Made by a program: the position numbers and the translations under genes. The notes beneath the pieces are model-generated. The model did not search any database and was not told the origin of the DNA. It saw nothing but the letters and a program-made list of their open reading frames with translations. Positions 54,646 to 63,797 of a DNA stretch of 64,000 nucleotides are shown piece by piece (the first letter of the stretch is position 1; each line of letters starts with the position of its first letter). Source of the stretch: Candidatus Rokuibacteriota bacterium (GTDB taxonomy: Bacteria > Methylomirabilota > Methylomirabilia > Rokubacteriales > CSP1-6); the NCBI GenBank assembly GCA_003220435.1, contig QHSL01000085.1, positions 1 through 64,000 of the forward strand, read 5' to 3'.

Positions 54646-55323
54646 CTAGCCCTCCAGCACGAAATCGAACGTCAGCACGCCGACGGCGACGTACAGGACG
54701 TCCGCGGCCGCCAGCAGCTTGAGCCAGTGGGCGACCGCCCCGAGCGGCTCGCCCAGCAGCACGGCCTCGGTCGCCTTGACGGTCGCCAGTAGCAGGGGGA
54801 CCTGCACCGGCAGTAGGAGGACCGGGAACAGCAGCTCCCGGGCGCGGACCTGAGTGGTCATCGCCGCGAACAGGGTGCCGATGGCCGCGAAGCCGATCGT
54901 TCCCAGCAGGATCACGACCCCCAGCGCCGGTAGCGCGGGGACGATATCGAGGTTGAAGAACACGCCGAAGAGCGCCAGGAGCATCGCCTCGACTACCAGC
55001 ATCAGGAGCAGGTTGCCGGCGAGCTTGCCGACGTAGATCGCCGACTTGTCGCCGGGGGCGAGCAACAGCGCCTCCCAACAGTCGTTCTCGCGCTCGACGA
55101 CGAAGGCGCGGCCGAGCCCGAGCAGCCCGCTCAGGATGAAGCCGAGCCAGAGGAGACCGGGGAGCGCGCCGGCCAGCCGCTCGCGGTCGGGCCCCAGTGC
55201 AAACTCGAAGACGAAGAGGAGGAGCAGGGCGAAGAAGAAGAGCGCGTTGAGCGTCTCCTTGGACCGGCGCTCCACCAGCAGGTCCTTCCACACGACGATG
55301 AACGCGCGCCGCGCGAAGGTCAG
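54646..55323 (-). CDS. ccmB: Heme exporter protein CcmB (start uncertain, possibly CTG)
   Basis: VWKDLLVERRSKETLNALFFFALLLLFVFEFALGPD; WLGFILSGLLGLGRAFVVERENDCWEALLLAPGDKSAIYVGK. Confidence 0.9.
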   Translation of the reverse strand: MTFARRAFIVVWKDLLVERRSKETLNALFFFALLLLFVFEFALGPDRERLAGALPGLLWLGFILSGLLGLGRAFVVERENDCWEALLLAPGDKSAIYVGKLAGNLLLMLVVEAMLLALFGVFFNLDIVPALPALGVVILLGTIGFAAIGTLFAAMTTQVRARELLFPVLLLPVQVPLLLATVKATEAVLLGEPLGAVAHWLKLLAAADVLYVAVGVLTFDFVLEG

Positions 55324-56039
55324 AGCGCGTCCTCCGTGTGTAGGGCGTAGAGCCGCTGGATGTCCTCGGCGGACAAGGCACCGCGCGGCGTGTCGAGTGC
55401 GATGACGCCCCCGGCGAGGATGGCGATCCGGTCCGCGACGCCGAGCTCGCGGCCGAAGCTGTGGGTCGCCATCACGATCGCGCCGCCGCGCGACTTGAAG
55501 GAAGCAAGATGCTCCTCGAGCCACTTCTTCGCCCGCTGGTCGAGGCCTGCGAACGGCTCGTCGAGCAGCAGCACCCGGGGCCGCGCCAGGACGAACCGCG
55601 CGAGGGACAGCCGCCGCTTCATGCCGGCCGAGAACGTGCGGACCCGCTCGCCCGCGAACCGCTCGAGCTCCACGCTGGCGAGCGCGCCGGCCCGCGCGGC
55701 GGCGGAGGCGTGCAGGCCGGCCAGCGTGGTCCAGAAGGTCAGGTTTTCCAGCGCGGTGAGGTCCTCGTACACGTACGCGCCGTGGGCGACGAGCCCGACG
55801 TGGCGCCGAACGCTCTCGGCATCCTTCGCGCAGTCGTACCCCGCCACCGTGGCGGTGCCGTGGGTGGGGCGCACGAGGGTGGCGAGGATCTTGAGCAGCG
55901 TGGTCTTGCCGGCGCCATTGGCGCCCAGCACCGCCAGCGCTTCGCCCCCGTGGACGTCGACGTCGAGGCCATCCAGCACGCGATGCTTGCCAAAGGTCTT
56001 ACGGAGACCGGTCACCCGGATGAGTGGATCTGCGGCCAT
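55320..56039 (-). CDS. ccmA: Heme exporter ATP-binding protein CcmA
   Basis: VLGANGAGKTTLLKILATLVRPTHG; FSAGMKRRLSLARFVLARPRVLLLDEPFAGLD; upstream of ccmB. Confidence 0.93.
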   Translation of the reverse strand: MAADPLIRVTGLRKTFGKHRVLDGLDVDVHGGEALAVLGANGAGKTTLLKILATLVRPTHGTATVAGYDCAKDAESVRRHVGLVAHGAYVYEDLTALENLTFWTTLAGLHASAAARAGALASVELERFAGERVRTFSAGMKRRLSLARFVLARPRVLLLDEPFAGLDQRAKKWLEEHLASFKSRGGAIVMATHSFGRELGVADRIAILAGGVIALDTPRGALSAEDIQRLYALHTEDAL

Positions 56040-56199
56040 GCTTCGACCTCCCGATTGTCCCCCAGCCGCCGGGACCGGGTCAAGGAAGGCCGACCCGCGC
56101 GAGGACGTGGAAGCTTGACTCGGGCGACCTCCGTGCCAAATAGTAGGCTTCACCGTCTCGTCGTGGCCGCGCCCCGACGGACTGGTCATCGGAGGACGG

Positions 56200-57126
56200 T
56201 TGTTCCACTACGCGCTGTCCCGTGTTCTGTGGCTGCTGCCGACGCTCCTGGCCATGGCCCTGGTGACATTCCTGGTCATGCACGCGACGCCGGGCAGCCC
56301 GCTCGACCCCGTGGCCGAGGGCGCGAATCCCTTGTCGCCCGAGGCGCAGAAGAATCTCGCGGCTCACTACGGGCTCGACCGTCCGCTGCACGAGCAGTTC
56401 GTGATCTTCGTGACCAAGGCGCTGCAGGGCGACTTCGGAAATTCGTTCGTGTACAAGACGCGGACGGTGCGCGAGATCATTCTCGACACGTTCCCGATCT
56501 CGCTCCTGCTGGGCTCGATGGCGTTGGCGCTGGCGGTTGTCGGCGGCTTGACGCTCGGCATCCTCGCCGCGGTGTACCAGAACCGGACGTGGGACTACCT
56601 GTCGGTGAGCCTGGCGACCATCGGCGTCGCCGTGCCGAACTTCGTCCTGGCCGTCTTCCTGATCATCCTGTTCTCGTTCATCTTGCCGCTCTTCCCGACC
56701 GGCGGCTGGGACTCGCCGCGGAACTGGGTGTTGCCGACGGTGGCCCTGGCGTTGGCCCCGATGGGTATCATCGCGCGCTTCACCCGCGCCAGCATGCTGG
56801 AGGTGATCCGCGCCGACTACACGCTGACCGCGCGGGCCAAGGGGCTCGGCGAGGTGCCGGTCATCTTCAAGCACGCCCTCAAGAACGCGTTCATCCCGGT
56901 GGTGACGCTGCTCGGACCCATGTTCGCCGCGGTCGGGACGGGCTCCTTCTTCGTGGAGTCCATTTTTCGAGTCCCGGGAATGGGGCGGTTCTTCGTATTG
57001 TCGATGACGGGACGTGACTACCCGATGATCATGGCGGTCGTGCTGACCTACGGCGCGTTCCTGGCGCTCATGAACCTCGTCGTCGACCTTCTGTATGGCG
57101 TCCTCGACCCCCGCATCCGCTACTAA
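56200..57126 (+). CDS. Peptide/nickel-type ABC transporter permease (DppB-type)
   Basis: ALSRVLWLLPTLLAMALVTFLVMHATPGSPLD; YTLTARAKGLGEVPVIFKHALKNAFIPVVT; TTG start. Confidence 0.94.
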   Translation: MFHYALSRVLWLLPTLLAMALVTFLVMHATPGSPLDPVAEGANPLSPEAQKNLAAHYGLDRPLHEQFVIFVTKALQGDFGNSFVYKTRTVREIILDTFPISLLLGSMALALAVVGGLTLGILAAVYQNRTWDYLSVSLATIGVAVPNFVLAVFLIILFSFILPLFPTGGWDSPRNWVLPTVALALAPMGIIARFTRASMLEVIRADYTLTARAKGLGEVPVIFKHALKNAFIPVVTLLGPMFAAVGTGSFFVESIFRVPGMGRFFVLSMTGRDYPMIMAVVLTYGAFLALMNLVVDLLYGVLDPRIRY

Positions 57127-58057
57127 GCTCGGAGGGGGGCTTCGCCCCCCTTCCGATGTCTCCCCGCAGGACGGATTGCGCTCGGATGCGGCGACGTCTC
57201 CCGAGACGCGAACGCGCACGTCGAGCCTGTGGCGCGACGGCGTGCGACGACTCTCGCGCAATCGCCTGGCGGTCAGCGGCGGCGTCGTGATCGTGCTGCT
57301 CTGCCTGATCGCGATCTTCGCCGACCTCCTGGCGCCGCTGCCTTACACCAAGACCAACTTCGGCCGGCTCAACGAGGCGCCGTCGCGCGACTTCCCGCTG
57401 GGGACGGATCAGCTGGGCCGCGACATGTTCTCACGGATGATCTACGGCGCGCGGGTCTCGATGCTGGTCGGCCTCGGCGCCCAGGTGATCGTGGTACTGA
57501 TCGGCGTCCCGATCGGCGCCCTGTCGGGCTACGTCGGCGGCCGCGTGGACCTATTCCTCACGCGGTTCATCGACGTGATGTACGCCTTTCCCCGGCTCCT
57601 GTTCGTGATCCTGGTGATGTCGATGCTGGGCGCCGGGCTCACCAACATCTTCATCGCGATCGGGTTGACCGGCTGGGTCGGCATCGCGCGGCAGACGCGC
57701 GCTCAGGTGCTGGCGATCAAGGAAAAGGAGTTCGTGGACGGCGCGCGGGCACTGGGCGCAGGCTTCAACCGGCTCCTGGTCCGGCACGTGCTGCCGAACG
57801 CGCTCACCCCGATCGTCGTCGCCGTGACCTTCGGCATCCCCGAGGCGATCTTCACGGAGGCCGCGCTCTCGTTCATCGGCGTCGGCATCAACCCGCCGAC
57901 CCCCTCCTGGGGCCAGATGGTGGGTGAGGGCCAGCAGTACATCCGATCCTACTGGCACCTCTGCGTGTTCCCCTCGATCGCCATCGCGATCACGATGCTC
58001 TCGTTCACGTTCTTCGGCGACGGCGTCAGAGACGCGTTGGATCCCAAGCTGAAATAA
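57095..58057 (+). CDS. Peptide/nickel-type ABC transporter permease (DppC-type); start ambiguous
   Basis: FPLGTDQLGRDMFSRMIYGARVSMLVGLGAQ; FVDGARALGAGFNRLLVRHVLPNALTPIVV. Confidence 0.92.
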   Translation: MASSTPASATKLGGGLRPPSDVSPQDGLRSDAATSPETRTRTSSLWRDGVRRLSRNRLAVSGGVVIVLLCLIAIFADLLAPLPYTKTNFGRLNEAPSRDFPLGTDQLGRDMFSRMIYGARVSMLVGLGAQVIVVLIGVPIGALSGYVGGRVDLFLTRFIDVMYAFPRLLFVILVMSMLGAGLTNIFIAIGLTGWVGIARQTRAQVLAIKEKEFVDGARALGAGFNRLLVRHVLPNALTPIVVAVTFGIPEAIFTEAALSFIGVGINPPTPSWGQMVGEGQQYIRSYWHLCVFPSIAIAITMLSFTFFGDGVRDALDPKLK

Positions 58058-58070
58058 AGGAGACCCGCTC

Positions 58071-59807
58071 ATGCGCACTCCTCGTATTCCCGACGGTCAG
58101 ATGGACCTTTTCGCCAAACGTCTCGCCGCCATCGGTGTGGGCCGGCGCGACTTCATGAAGGTCGCCGCCGGGCTCGCGACGATGAGCGCCGCCGGTTTCA
58201 ACGCCCGGCCAGTCTCGGCGGCGCCGAAGCTCGCGCCCGGCGAGAAGCTGGCGAAGGAACAGCACCTCCGGTTCGGAGGCGGCAGCTGGTACGAACAGGA
58301 CCCATCGAGCCACGACTACAACAAGGACCTCTACTGCGGCGGGACCCCGCAGCTCTGGGCCGGCCTCATGAAGTTCAACGTGAACTTCGAGGCGGTGCCC
58401 GACGTCGCCGAGAAGGTGACCCCTAACAAGGACGGATCGGTCTGGATATTCTCGATCCGGAAGGATTCGAAGTGGTCCGACGGCGGGCCCTGCACGGCCC
58501 GCGATTTCGAGTACTCGTGGAAGCGCCAGCTCGATCCCGCCACGGCGGCGCCCTATGCCTCGTTCCTCTACGACATCAAGAACGGCGAGGCGTTCAACAA
58601 GAAGCAGATCACCGACGCGAGCCAGGTCGGCGTTCGCGCCAAGGACGACTGGACGCTCGAGGTGACGCTGGAAGGGCCCCGCGGATATTTCCCGGTGCTC
58701 GCCGCTTACCTGGCCGCCCTGCCCGGCCACCGCGCCTCGATCGAAAAGCACGGCGACAAGTGGACGGAGGCCGCCAACATCGTGTCCAACGGGCCTTTCG
58801 TCCTGGACACATGGGAGCACAACCGGGTGATCGTGCTGCGCAAGAACAAGCACTTCTTCGGCGCCAAGGACATCACGCTGGAGAAGGTGACGATCCCGAT
58901 CATCCCGATCGCGTCCGGCGTGCTCCCGTACGAGAACAACGAGATCGACCTCACGCGACTGGCCCCCGCCGACCTCAAGCGGCTCCAGTCTGACCCCAGG
59001 ACCTCCAAGGAGGTCTTCCGATTCCCGTACCCCGGTACCTGGTATCTGCTGCCGCAGGTCACGAAGCCGCCCTTCGACAACCTCAAGGTCCGCAAGGCCG
59101 TCGCGCACGCGATCGACCGCGAGAACGTCGTCAAGGTCAGCCAGGGCTTCGCGATCCCGGCGCACGCCATGATCCCGCCCGGGTTCCCCGGCGCGCTGGA
59201 CGACAAGAAGACCCGCGACCTCCAGCGCTACGATCCGAAGCTCGCGATGTCGATGTTGAAAGGCAGCCCGTTCGAGGGCGGGAAGAACTGGCCGAAGATC
59301 ACGCTCACCATGCGCGACGAGGCGCTCGGCAGCAAGCAGCTCGCCGAGGCCGTCCAGGCGGTCCTGCTGGAGAGCCTGAACATGAAGACGGAGCTCGAGG
59401 TCCTCGAGCAGCGCGTGTTCCGCGAGCGGCTCTGGAAGCAAGACCTCCAGTTCGTGTGGATCCGCTGGTTCATGGACTATCCGGATCCGCACAACGAGTA
59501 CTTCGACACGTTCTACGGTAAGAAGACGACCGGCAAGCGGCAGGCGTGGGTCAACGACGCCTTCGACAAGGAGCTGGAGGCGGGCCGCGACACGCGCGAC
59601 ACCAAGAAGCGCCTGGCGCACTACGCGAAGGCCGAGGAGATCATGCAGAACGACGTCGGCTACGTACCGGTCGCGTGGGTCGTGCGGTACGCGACGGCCA
59701 AGCCGACCGTCCGCGGCATCGAGAAGAACCGTCAGGGCGAGGTCGTCGTCGACGGCAACATCTACGCGGACATGCTCATGCACATCTACATGGTGGACAA
59801 GGCCTGA
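58071..59807 (+). CDS. Peptide ABC transporter substrate-binding protein, family 5 (Tat-like leader)
   Basis: GVGRRDFMKVAAGLATMSAAG; SIRKDSKWSDGGPCTARDFEYSWKRQLDP; RKAVAHAIDRENVVKVSQGFAIPAHAMIPPG. Confidence 0.94.
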   Translation: MRTPRIPDGQMDLFAKRLAAIGVGRRDFMKVAAGLATMSAAGFNARPVSAAPKLAPGEKLAKEQHLRFGGGSWYEQDPSSHDYNKDLYCGGTPQLWAGLMKFNVNFEAVPDVAEKVTPNKDGSVWIFSIRKDSKWSDGGPCTARDFEYSWKRQLDPATAAPYASFLYDIKNGEAFNKKQITDASQVGVRAKDDWTLEVTLEGPRGYFPVLAAYLAALPGHRASIEKHGDKWTEAANIVSNGPFVLDTWEHNRVIVLRKNKHFFGAKDITLEKVTIPIIPIASGVLPYENNEIDLTRLAPADLKRLQSDPRTSKEVFRFPYPGTWYLLPQVTKPPFDNLKVRKAVAHAIDRENVVKVSQGFAIPAHAMIPPGFPGALDDKKTRDLQRYDPKLAMSMLKGSPFEGGKNWPKITLTMRDEALGSKQLAEAVQAVLLESLNMKTELEVLEQRVFRERLWKQDLQFVWIRWFMDYPDPHNEYFDTFYGKKTTGKRQAWVNDAFDKELEAGRDTRDTKKRLAHYAKAEEIMQNDVGYVPVAWVVRYATAKPTVRGIEKNRQGEVVVDGNIYADMLMHIYMVDKA

Positions 59808-59813
59808 CGAGAC

Positions 59814-59846
59814 GCGACGCGCCCCGGGATCGCTGGGGCGCGTCGC
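59814..59846. terminator. Bidirectional terminator hairpin between convergent SBP and htpX
   Basis: GCGACGCGCCCC-GGGATCGCT-GGGGCGCGTCGC, perfect 12-bp stem. Confidence 0.65.
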
Positions 59847-59903
59847 GGCATCGAGCATCGAAGTGTCGCCGCGCACCTCGAAGGTGCTCGGCTCCTACTG
59901 CGG

Positions 59904-60755
59904 CTAGATTCGCATCGCCCGCAGGCGGGCGATCCGCTCCTCGAGGGGAGGGTGGGTCGAGAACAGACGCATCAGCGTCTGTCCGCTGAGCGGATTCACG
60001 ATGAACAGGTGCGCCGTGGCGGGCGTGGCGTTCGCCATCGGCGCCGCCTCGTTCGCCATCTGCAGCTTCTCGAGCGCCTTGGCGAGCCCCCACGGCTTGC
60101 CGGCCACCCGGGCGCCGGTCGCATCGGCCTGGAACTCGCGCGCCCGCGACACGGCCATCTGCACGAGCAACGCCGCGATCGGCGCGAGGATCGCTAACAA
60201 TATGGCCGCGATCGGGTTCGAGCCGCCCTCCTCGTCGTCGTCCCGGCGCCCGCCGAACATCGCGGCGAACTGCGCCATGTGCGCGAGATAGGTGATGGCG
60301 CCGGCGAGCGTCGCGGCGATCGTCGAGATCAGCACGTCGCGGTTCTTCACGTGCGAGAGCTCGTGGGCCAGCACGCCCTCCAGCTCTTCCTCGTCGAGGA
60401 TCCGCATGATCCCCTCGGTCACGGCCACCGCCGCGTGCTCCGGGTTGCGTCCGGTCGCGAAGGCGTTGGGCGTCTCGCTGGGGATCAGGTAGACCCGGGG
60501 CATCGGGATGCCGGCGCGGGTGGCGAGGCGGTGGACGATCGCGTAGAGCCTCGGGGCGGCGGCCTCGTCGATGGGTTGGGCGCCGTAGGCGGCCAGCACC
60601 ATCTTGTCCGAGAACCAGTAGCTCACGAGGTTCATCAGCAGGGCGATCACGAAGGCGATCAGCATGCCCTGCCGGCCCCCGAACGCGCCGCCGAGAAGCA
60701 CGAGCATGACAGTGAGGACGGCCAAGAGAAAGCCAGTCTTGAATACGTTGGACAT
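59904..60755 (-). CDS. htpX: M48-family zinc metalloprotease HtpX
   Basis: [58 protein letters not shown]. Confidence 0.96.
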   Translation of the reverse strand: MSNVFKTGFLLAVLTVMLVLLGGAFGGRQGMLIAFVIALLMNLVSYWFSDKMVLAAYGAQPIDEAAAPRLYAIVHRLATRAGIPMPRVYLIPSETPNAFATGRNPEHAAVAVTEGIMRILDEEELEGVLAHELSHVKNRDVLISTIAATLAGAITYLAHMAQFAAMFGGRRDDDEEGGSNPIAAILLAILAPIAALLVQMAVSRAREFQADATGARVAGKPWGLAKALEKLQMANEAAPMANATPATAHLFIVNPLSGQTLMRLFSTHPPLEERIARLRAMRI

Positions 60756-60795
60756 GGCCGAAGCGTAGCAGAGGGTCCGGGGAGGGTCAAATGCC

Positions 60796-60825
60796 TTGAC
60801 TTGCGCCCTAAAGCGCCGATATACT
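60796..60825 (+). promoter_or_regulatory. Sigma70-like promoter for the DUF177-rpmF-plsX-fab operon
   Basis: TTGACT (60796-60801), 18 nt, TATACT (60820-60825). Confidence 0.7.
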
Positions 60826-60872
60826 GACGCGGCGTGAGTCAAAAATCTTTTGTTGATCAAGAGTTAGCAGCC

Positions 60873-61382
60873 ATGATCGTCCGAGTTCCAGATATTCCGG
60901 CCGAGGGGCTGAACGTGGTCGAGACGACCGCCCTGGGGACCGTCTATCGGGACCCGGCGTGGCGTCTGGACGACGTTCGCCTGCGGCTCGAGCGGGACGG
61001 TCTCGACGTCTTCGTGACCGGGGAGCTCCGGGCGACGGTCTCGCAGACCTGCGGCCGCTGCCTCGAGCCCTCGGCGGTGACGGTGACGACGGCGATCGAC
61101 GTACGATTGGTCCCGCGCCCCGCCACGGGGGACAGCGTTGAGCTCGCCCGCGACGACTTGGACGTGGACTTTTACGAAAGGGACGAGTTCGATCTCGGCG
61201 CGCTGATCGAGGCGGAAACCGCAATCGCCCTTCCCATGAAGCCGCTCTGCCGCGAAGGGTGCCTCGGGCTCTGTCCGGTCTGCGGCGGCAACCGAAACGC
61301 GGTTGCGTGCGCGTGCCCGCCCCGACCGCCGGACCCGCGCCTGGCCGTCCTCAAGGACCTGGCCGCACGGCTGCCGCACTAG
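60873..61382 (+). CDS. DUF177 (YceD-family) protein
   Basis: [47 protein letters not shown]; upstream of rpmF. GTG at 60834 is an alternative start. Confidence 0.92.
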   Translation: MIVRVPDIPAEGLNVVETTALGTVYRDPAWRLDDVRLRLERDGLDVFVTGELRATVSQTCGRCLEPSAVTVTTAIDVRLVPRPATGDSVELARDDLDVDFYERDEFDLGALIEAETAIALPMKPLCREGCLGLCPVCGGNRNAVACACPPRPPDPRLAVLKDLAARLPH

Positions 61383-61392
61383 GAGAGATTGC

Positions 61393-61575
61393 ATGCCACT
61401 GCCGAAACGCCGCCACTCCAAGACCCGTGGGCGGAAGCGCCGCACGCATTACAAGCTCGCCGCACCGACGCGCTCGGTGTGCCCGCAGTGTCGTGAGAGC
61501 AAGCTGCCGCACCGGGTCTGCCCGCACTGCGGCTTCTACAAGGGTCGGGAGATCGTCGCCGTCGAAGGGGCCTAG
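61393..61575 (+). CDS. rpmF: 50S ribosomal protein L32
   Basis: [22 protein letters not shown]...[26 protein letters not shown]. Confidence 0.97.
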   Translation: MPLPKRRHSKTRGRKRRTHYKLAAPTRSVCPQCRESKLPHRVCPHCGFYKGREIVAVEGA

Positions 61576-61631
61576 TCGATCCCGACGCCCCCGCCATGAA
61601 GATGGCCAACGCGGATGGCCAGTCGTCCAAG

Positions 61632-62654
61632 ATGAAGATCGCGGTGGACGCGATGGGCGGCGACCACGGCCCGGCCGTCGTCGTCGCCGGCGCCGTGGCC
61701 GCGGTCCGGGAGTTCGGCGCCTCCGTCATCCTCGTGGGTGACCGGGCGGCCGTGCATCGCGAGGTCGTCCGCCTCAACGCCCAGACCCTCGAGCTCGAGA
61801 TCCACCACGCGTCCCAGGTGGTCGGCATGGCGGAAAGCCCCTCGCACGCACTGCGGCGCAAGCGCGATTCGTCGATGCGCGTGGCCGCCGAGCTCGTCAA
61901 AGAGGGGAAGGCGGCCGCCTTCATCTCCGCCGGGAACACCGGCGCCGCGATGGCGATCGCCATGTTCGTCATGGGCGTCCTGCCCGGCGTCGATCGGCCG
62001 GCGATCGCCGCCGTGCTCCCGAACCTCCGGAAGTTCACGCTCCTGCTCGACGCCGGCGCCAACGTGGATCCCAAGGCGGTGCACCTGCTCCAGTTCGCGG
62101 TCATGGGCCACGTGTACGCGCGCGACATCCTTGGGCTCGACAGCCCGCGGGTCGGGATCCTCTCGGTCGGTGAGGAGGAAGGGAAGGGAAACGAGCTGAC
62201 GAAGGAGGCGTACGCGGAGCTGCGGGAGTCGTCGTTGAACTTCGTGGGCAACGTCGAGGGGCGGGACATCTACAACGGCCGATGCGATGTCGTGGTGACC
62301 GACGGCTTCACGGGCAACGTTGCCCTCAAGATCTCCGAAAGCCTCGCCGAGATGCTGAGCTCGATGATCAAGGAGGAGCTCATGCGGGACGCGCGGTCGA
62401 AGATCGGCGCCAAGCTCGCGATGCCCGCGTTCGAGCGCTTCCGCCGGCGCATCGACTACACCGAGATGGGCGGCGCCCCGCTGCTCGGCATTGACGGCGC
62501 CGCCATCATCTGTCACGGTGCGTCCCCGGTGAAGGCGATCAAGAACGCGGTGCGGGTCGCGCAGGAGTGGGCGAGCGCCGGGCTCAACGAGCACATCAAG
62601 GCGGCGCTGGAGGCCGAGGTGGCCCGGGGCGGTCGGGAAGGGGGACGCGAATGA
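61632..62654 (+). CDS. plsX: Phosphate acyltransferase PlsX (alternative start 61596)
   Basis: MKIAVDAMGGDHGPAVVVAGAVAAV; AAFISAGNTGAAMAIAMF; NVEGRDIYNGRCDVVVTDGFTGNVALKISE. Confidence 0.96.
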   Translation: MKIAVDAMGGDHGPAVVVAGAVAAVREFGASVILVGDRAAVHREVVRLNAQTLELEIHHASQVVGMAESPSHALRRKRDSSMRVAAELVKEGKAAAFISAGNTGAAMAIAMFVMGVLPGVDRPAIAAVLPNLRKFTLLLDAGANVDPKAVHLLQFAVMGHVYARDILGLDSPRVGILSVGEEEGKGNELTKEAYAELRESSLNFVGNVEGRDIYNGRCDVVVTDGFTGNVALKISESLAEMLSSMIKEELMRDARSKIGAKLAMPAFERFRRRIDYTEMGGAPLLGIDGAAIICHGASPVKAIKNAVRVAQEWASAGLNEHIKAALEAEVARGGREGGRE

Positions 62655-63631
62655 CGCGGGCACGGATCACCGGAGTCGGGGCCTACGCGCCCAAGCGGAT
62701 CCTGAGCAACGCCGACCTCGAGAAGATGGTCGAGACGAGCGACGAGTGGATCGTGCAGCGCAGCGGTATCCGCGAGCGTCGCATCGCCGACGAGAGCGAG
62801 GCGACGTCGGACCTCGCGGTGAGGGCGGCGCAGCAGGCGCTCGAGCGCGCGAACCTGGTGCCCGAGGACATCGAGTTCATCACGGTCGGCACCACCACCC
62901 CGGACATGATCTTCCCGTCCGTCGGCAACATCGTGCAGCATCGCCTCGGCTGCCGCCGCGCGGGCTCCGTGGACCTGCTGGCCGCGTGCGCCGGCTCCGT
63001 CTACAGCTTGGCGATGGGCGCGCAGTTCATCGAGACCGGGAAGTACCGGCGCGTGCTCTGCATCGGCGCCGAGACGCTCTCGCGCATCACCGACTTCACC
63101 GATCGGGACACCTGCGTGCTCCTGGCCGATGCCGCCGGCGCGGCGGTCCTCGAGCCGTCCGACGACGAGCGGGGCCTCATCGACTTCGATCTCTACTCTG
63201 ACGGCCAGTACTGGGAGCTGCTCTACATGCCGGGCGGCGGCTCGCGGAACCCCGCGACCAAGGAGACCGTCGAGGCCCGGATGCACTACGCCAAGATGCG
63301 GGGTAACGAGGTGTTCAAGGTCGCCGTCCGCCTGTTCGTCGAATGCGCCGAACGCATCCTCGGCCGCAACGGCTTCACCTCGGCCGACGTGGACCTGTTC
63401 ATCCCGCACCAGGCGAACCTCCGCATCATCGAGGCGGCCGCCAAGCGCGTCAACCTTCCCATGGAGCGCGTGTTCGTGAACGTCGACCGGTACGGCAACA
63501 CGGGCGCCGCGTCCGTCTACGTCGCGCTCGAGGAGGCCGTCGCCACCGGCCGTCTGCAGCGCGGCGACCTCGTGCTCCTCGTCGCGTTCGGCGGGGGCTT
63601 CTCGTGGGGAGCCGCCCTCGTCCGTTGGTGA
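62651..63631 (+). CDS. fabH: Beta-ketoacyl-ACP synthase III
   Basis: GVGAYAPKRILSNADLEKMVETSDEWIVQRSGIRERRIADE; active-site Cys in DLLAACAGSVYSL; HQANLRIIEAAAKRV; NTGAASVYVALEEAV. Confidence 0.97.
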   Translation: MTRARITGVGAYAPKRILSNADLEKMVETSDEWIVQRSGIRERRIADESEATSDLAVRAAQQALERANLVPEDIEFITVGTTTPDMIFPSVGNIVQHRLGCRRAGSVDLLAACAGSVYSLAMGAQFIETGKYRRVLCIGAETLSRITDFTDRDTCVLLADAAGAAVLEPSDDERGLIDFDLYSDGQYWELLYMPGGGSRNPATKETVEARMHYAKMRGNEVFKVAVRLFVECAERILGRNGFTSADVDLFIPHQANLRIIEAAAKRVNLPMERVFVNVDRYGNTGAASVYVALEEAVATGRLQRGDLVLLVAFGGGFSWGAALVRW

Positions 63632-63653
63632 GAAGCAGGACGGAGCAGCAGCT

Positions 63654-63797
63654 GAGATCGGGCGTGTCGGAGCCACAAGCGTCTCTCTCAGGCCACCCGC
63701 GGTCCAAGCCGGCCTCAAGGCACCCGCTACAACGGAGCCCGCTCGCATCTTTCTCAGCCCACCCTCGGTGGGCGCCGGCCTTGCGGCACTCGTTACA
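63654..63797. repeat. Two degenerate copies of the intergenic repeat also found at 9231-9408
   Basis: Copy C: ATCGGGCGTGTCGGAGCC...CAGGCCACCCGCGGTCCAAGCCGGCCTCAAGGCACCCGCTACAA. Copy D: CGGAGCCCGCTCGCATCTTTCTCAGCCCACCCTCGGTGGGCGCCGGCC...CACTCGTTACA, ending at ATG 63798. Confidence 0.8.

Noticed and set aside
57131-57153. Rho-independent terminator between the two permeases
   Set aside because: No T-run follows, and the downstream permease and SBP clearly belong to the same transporter operon.
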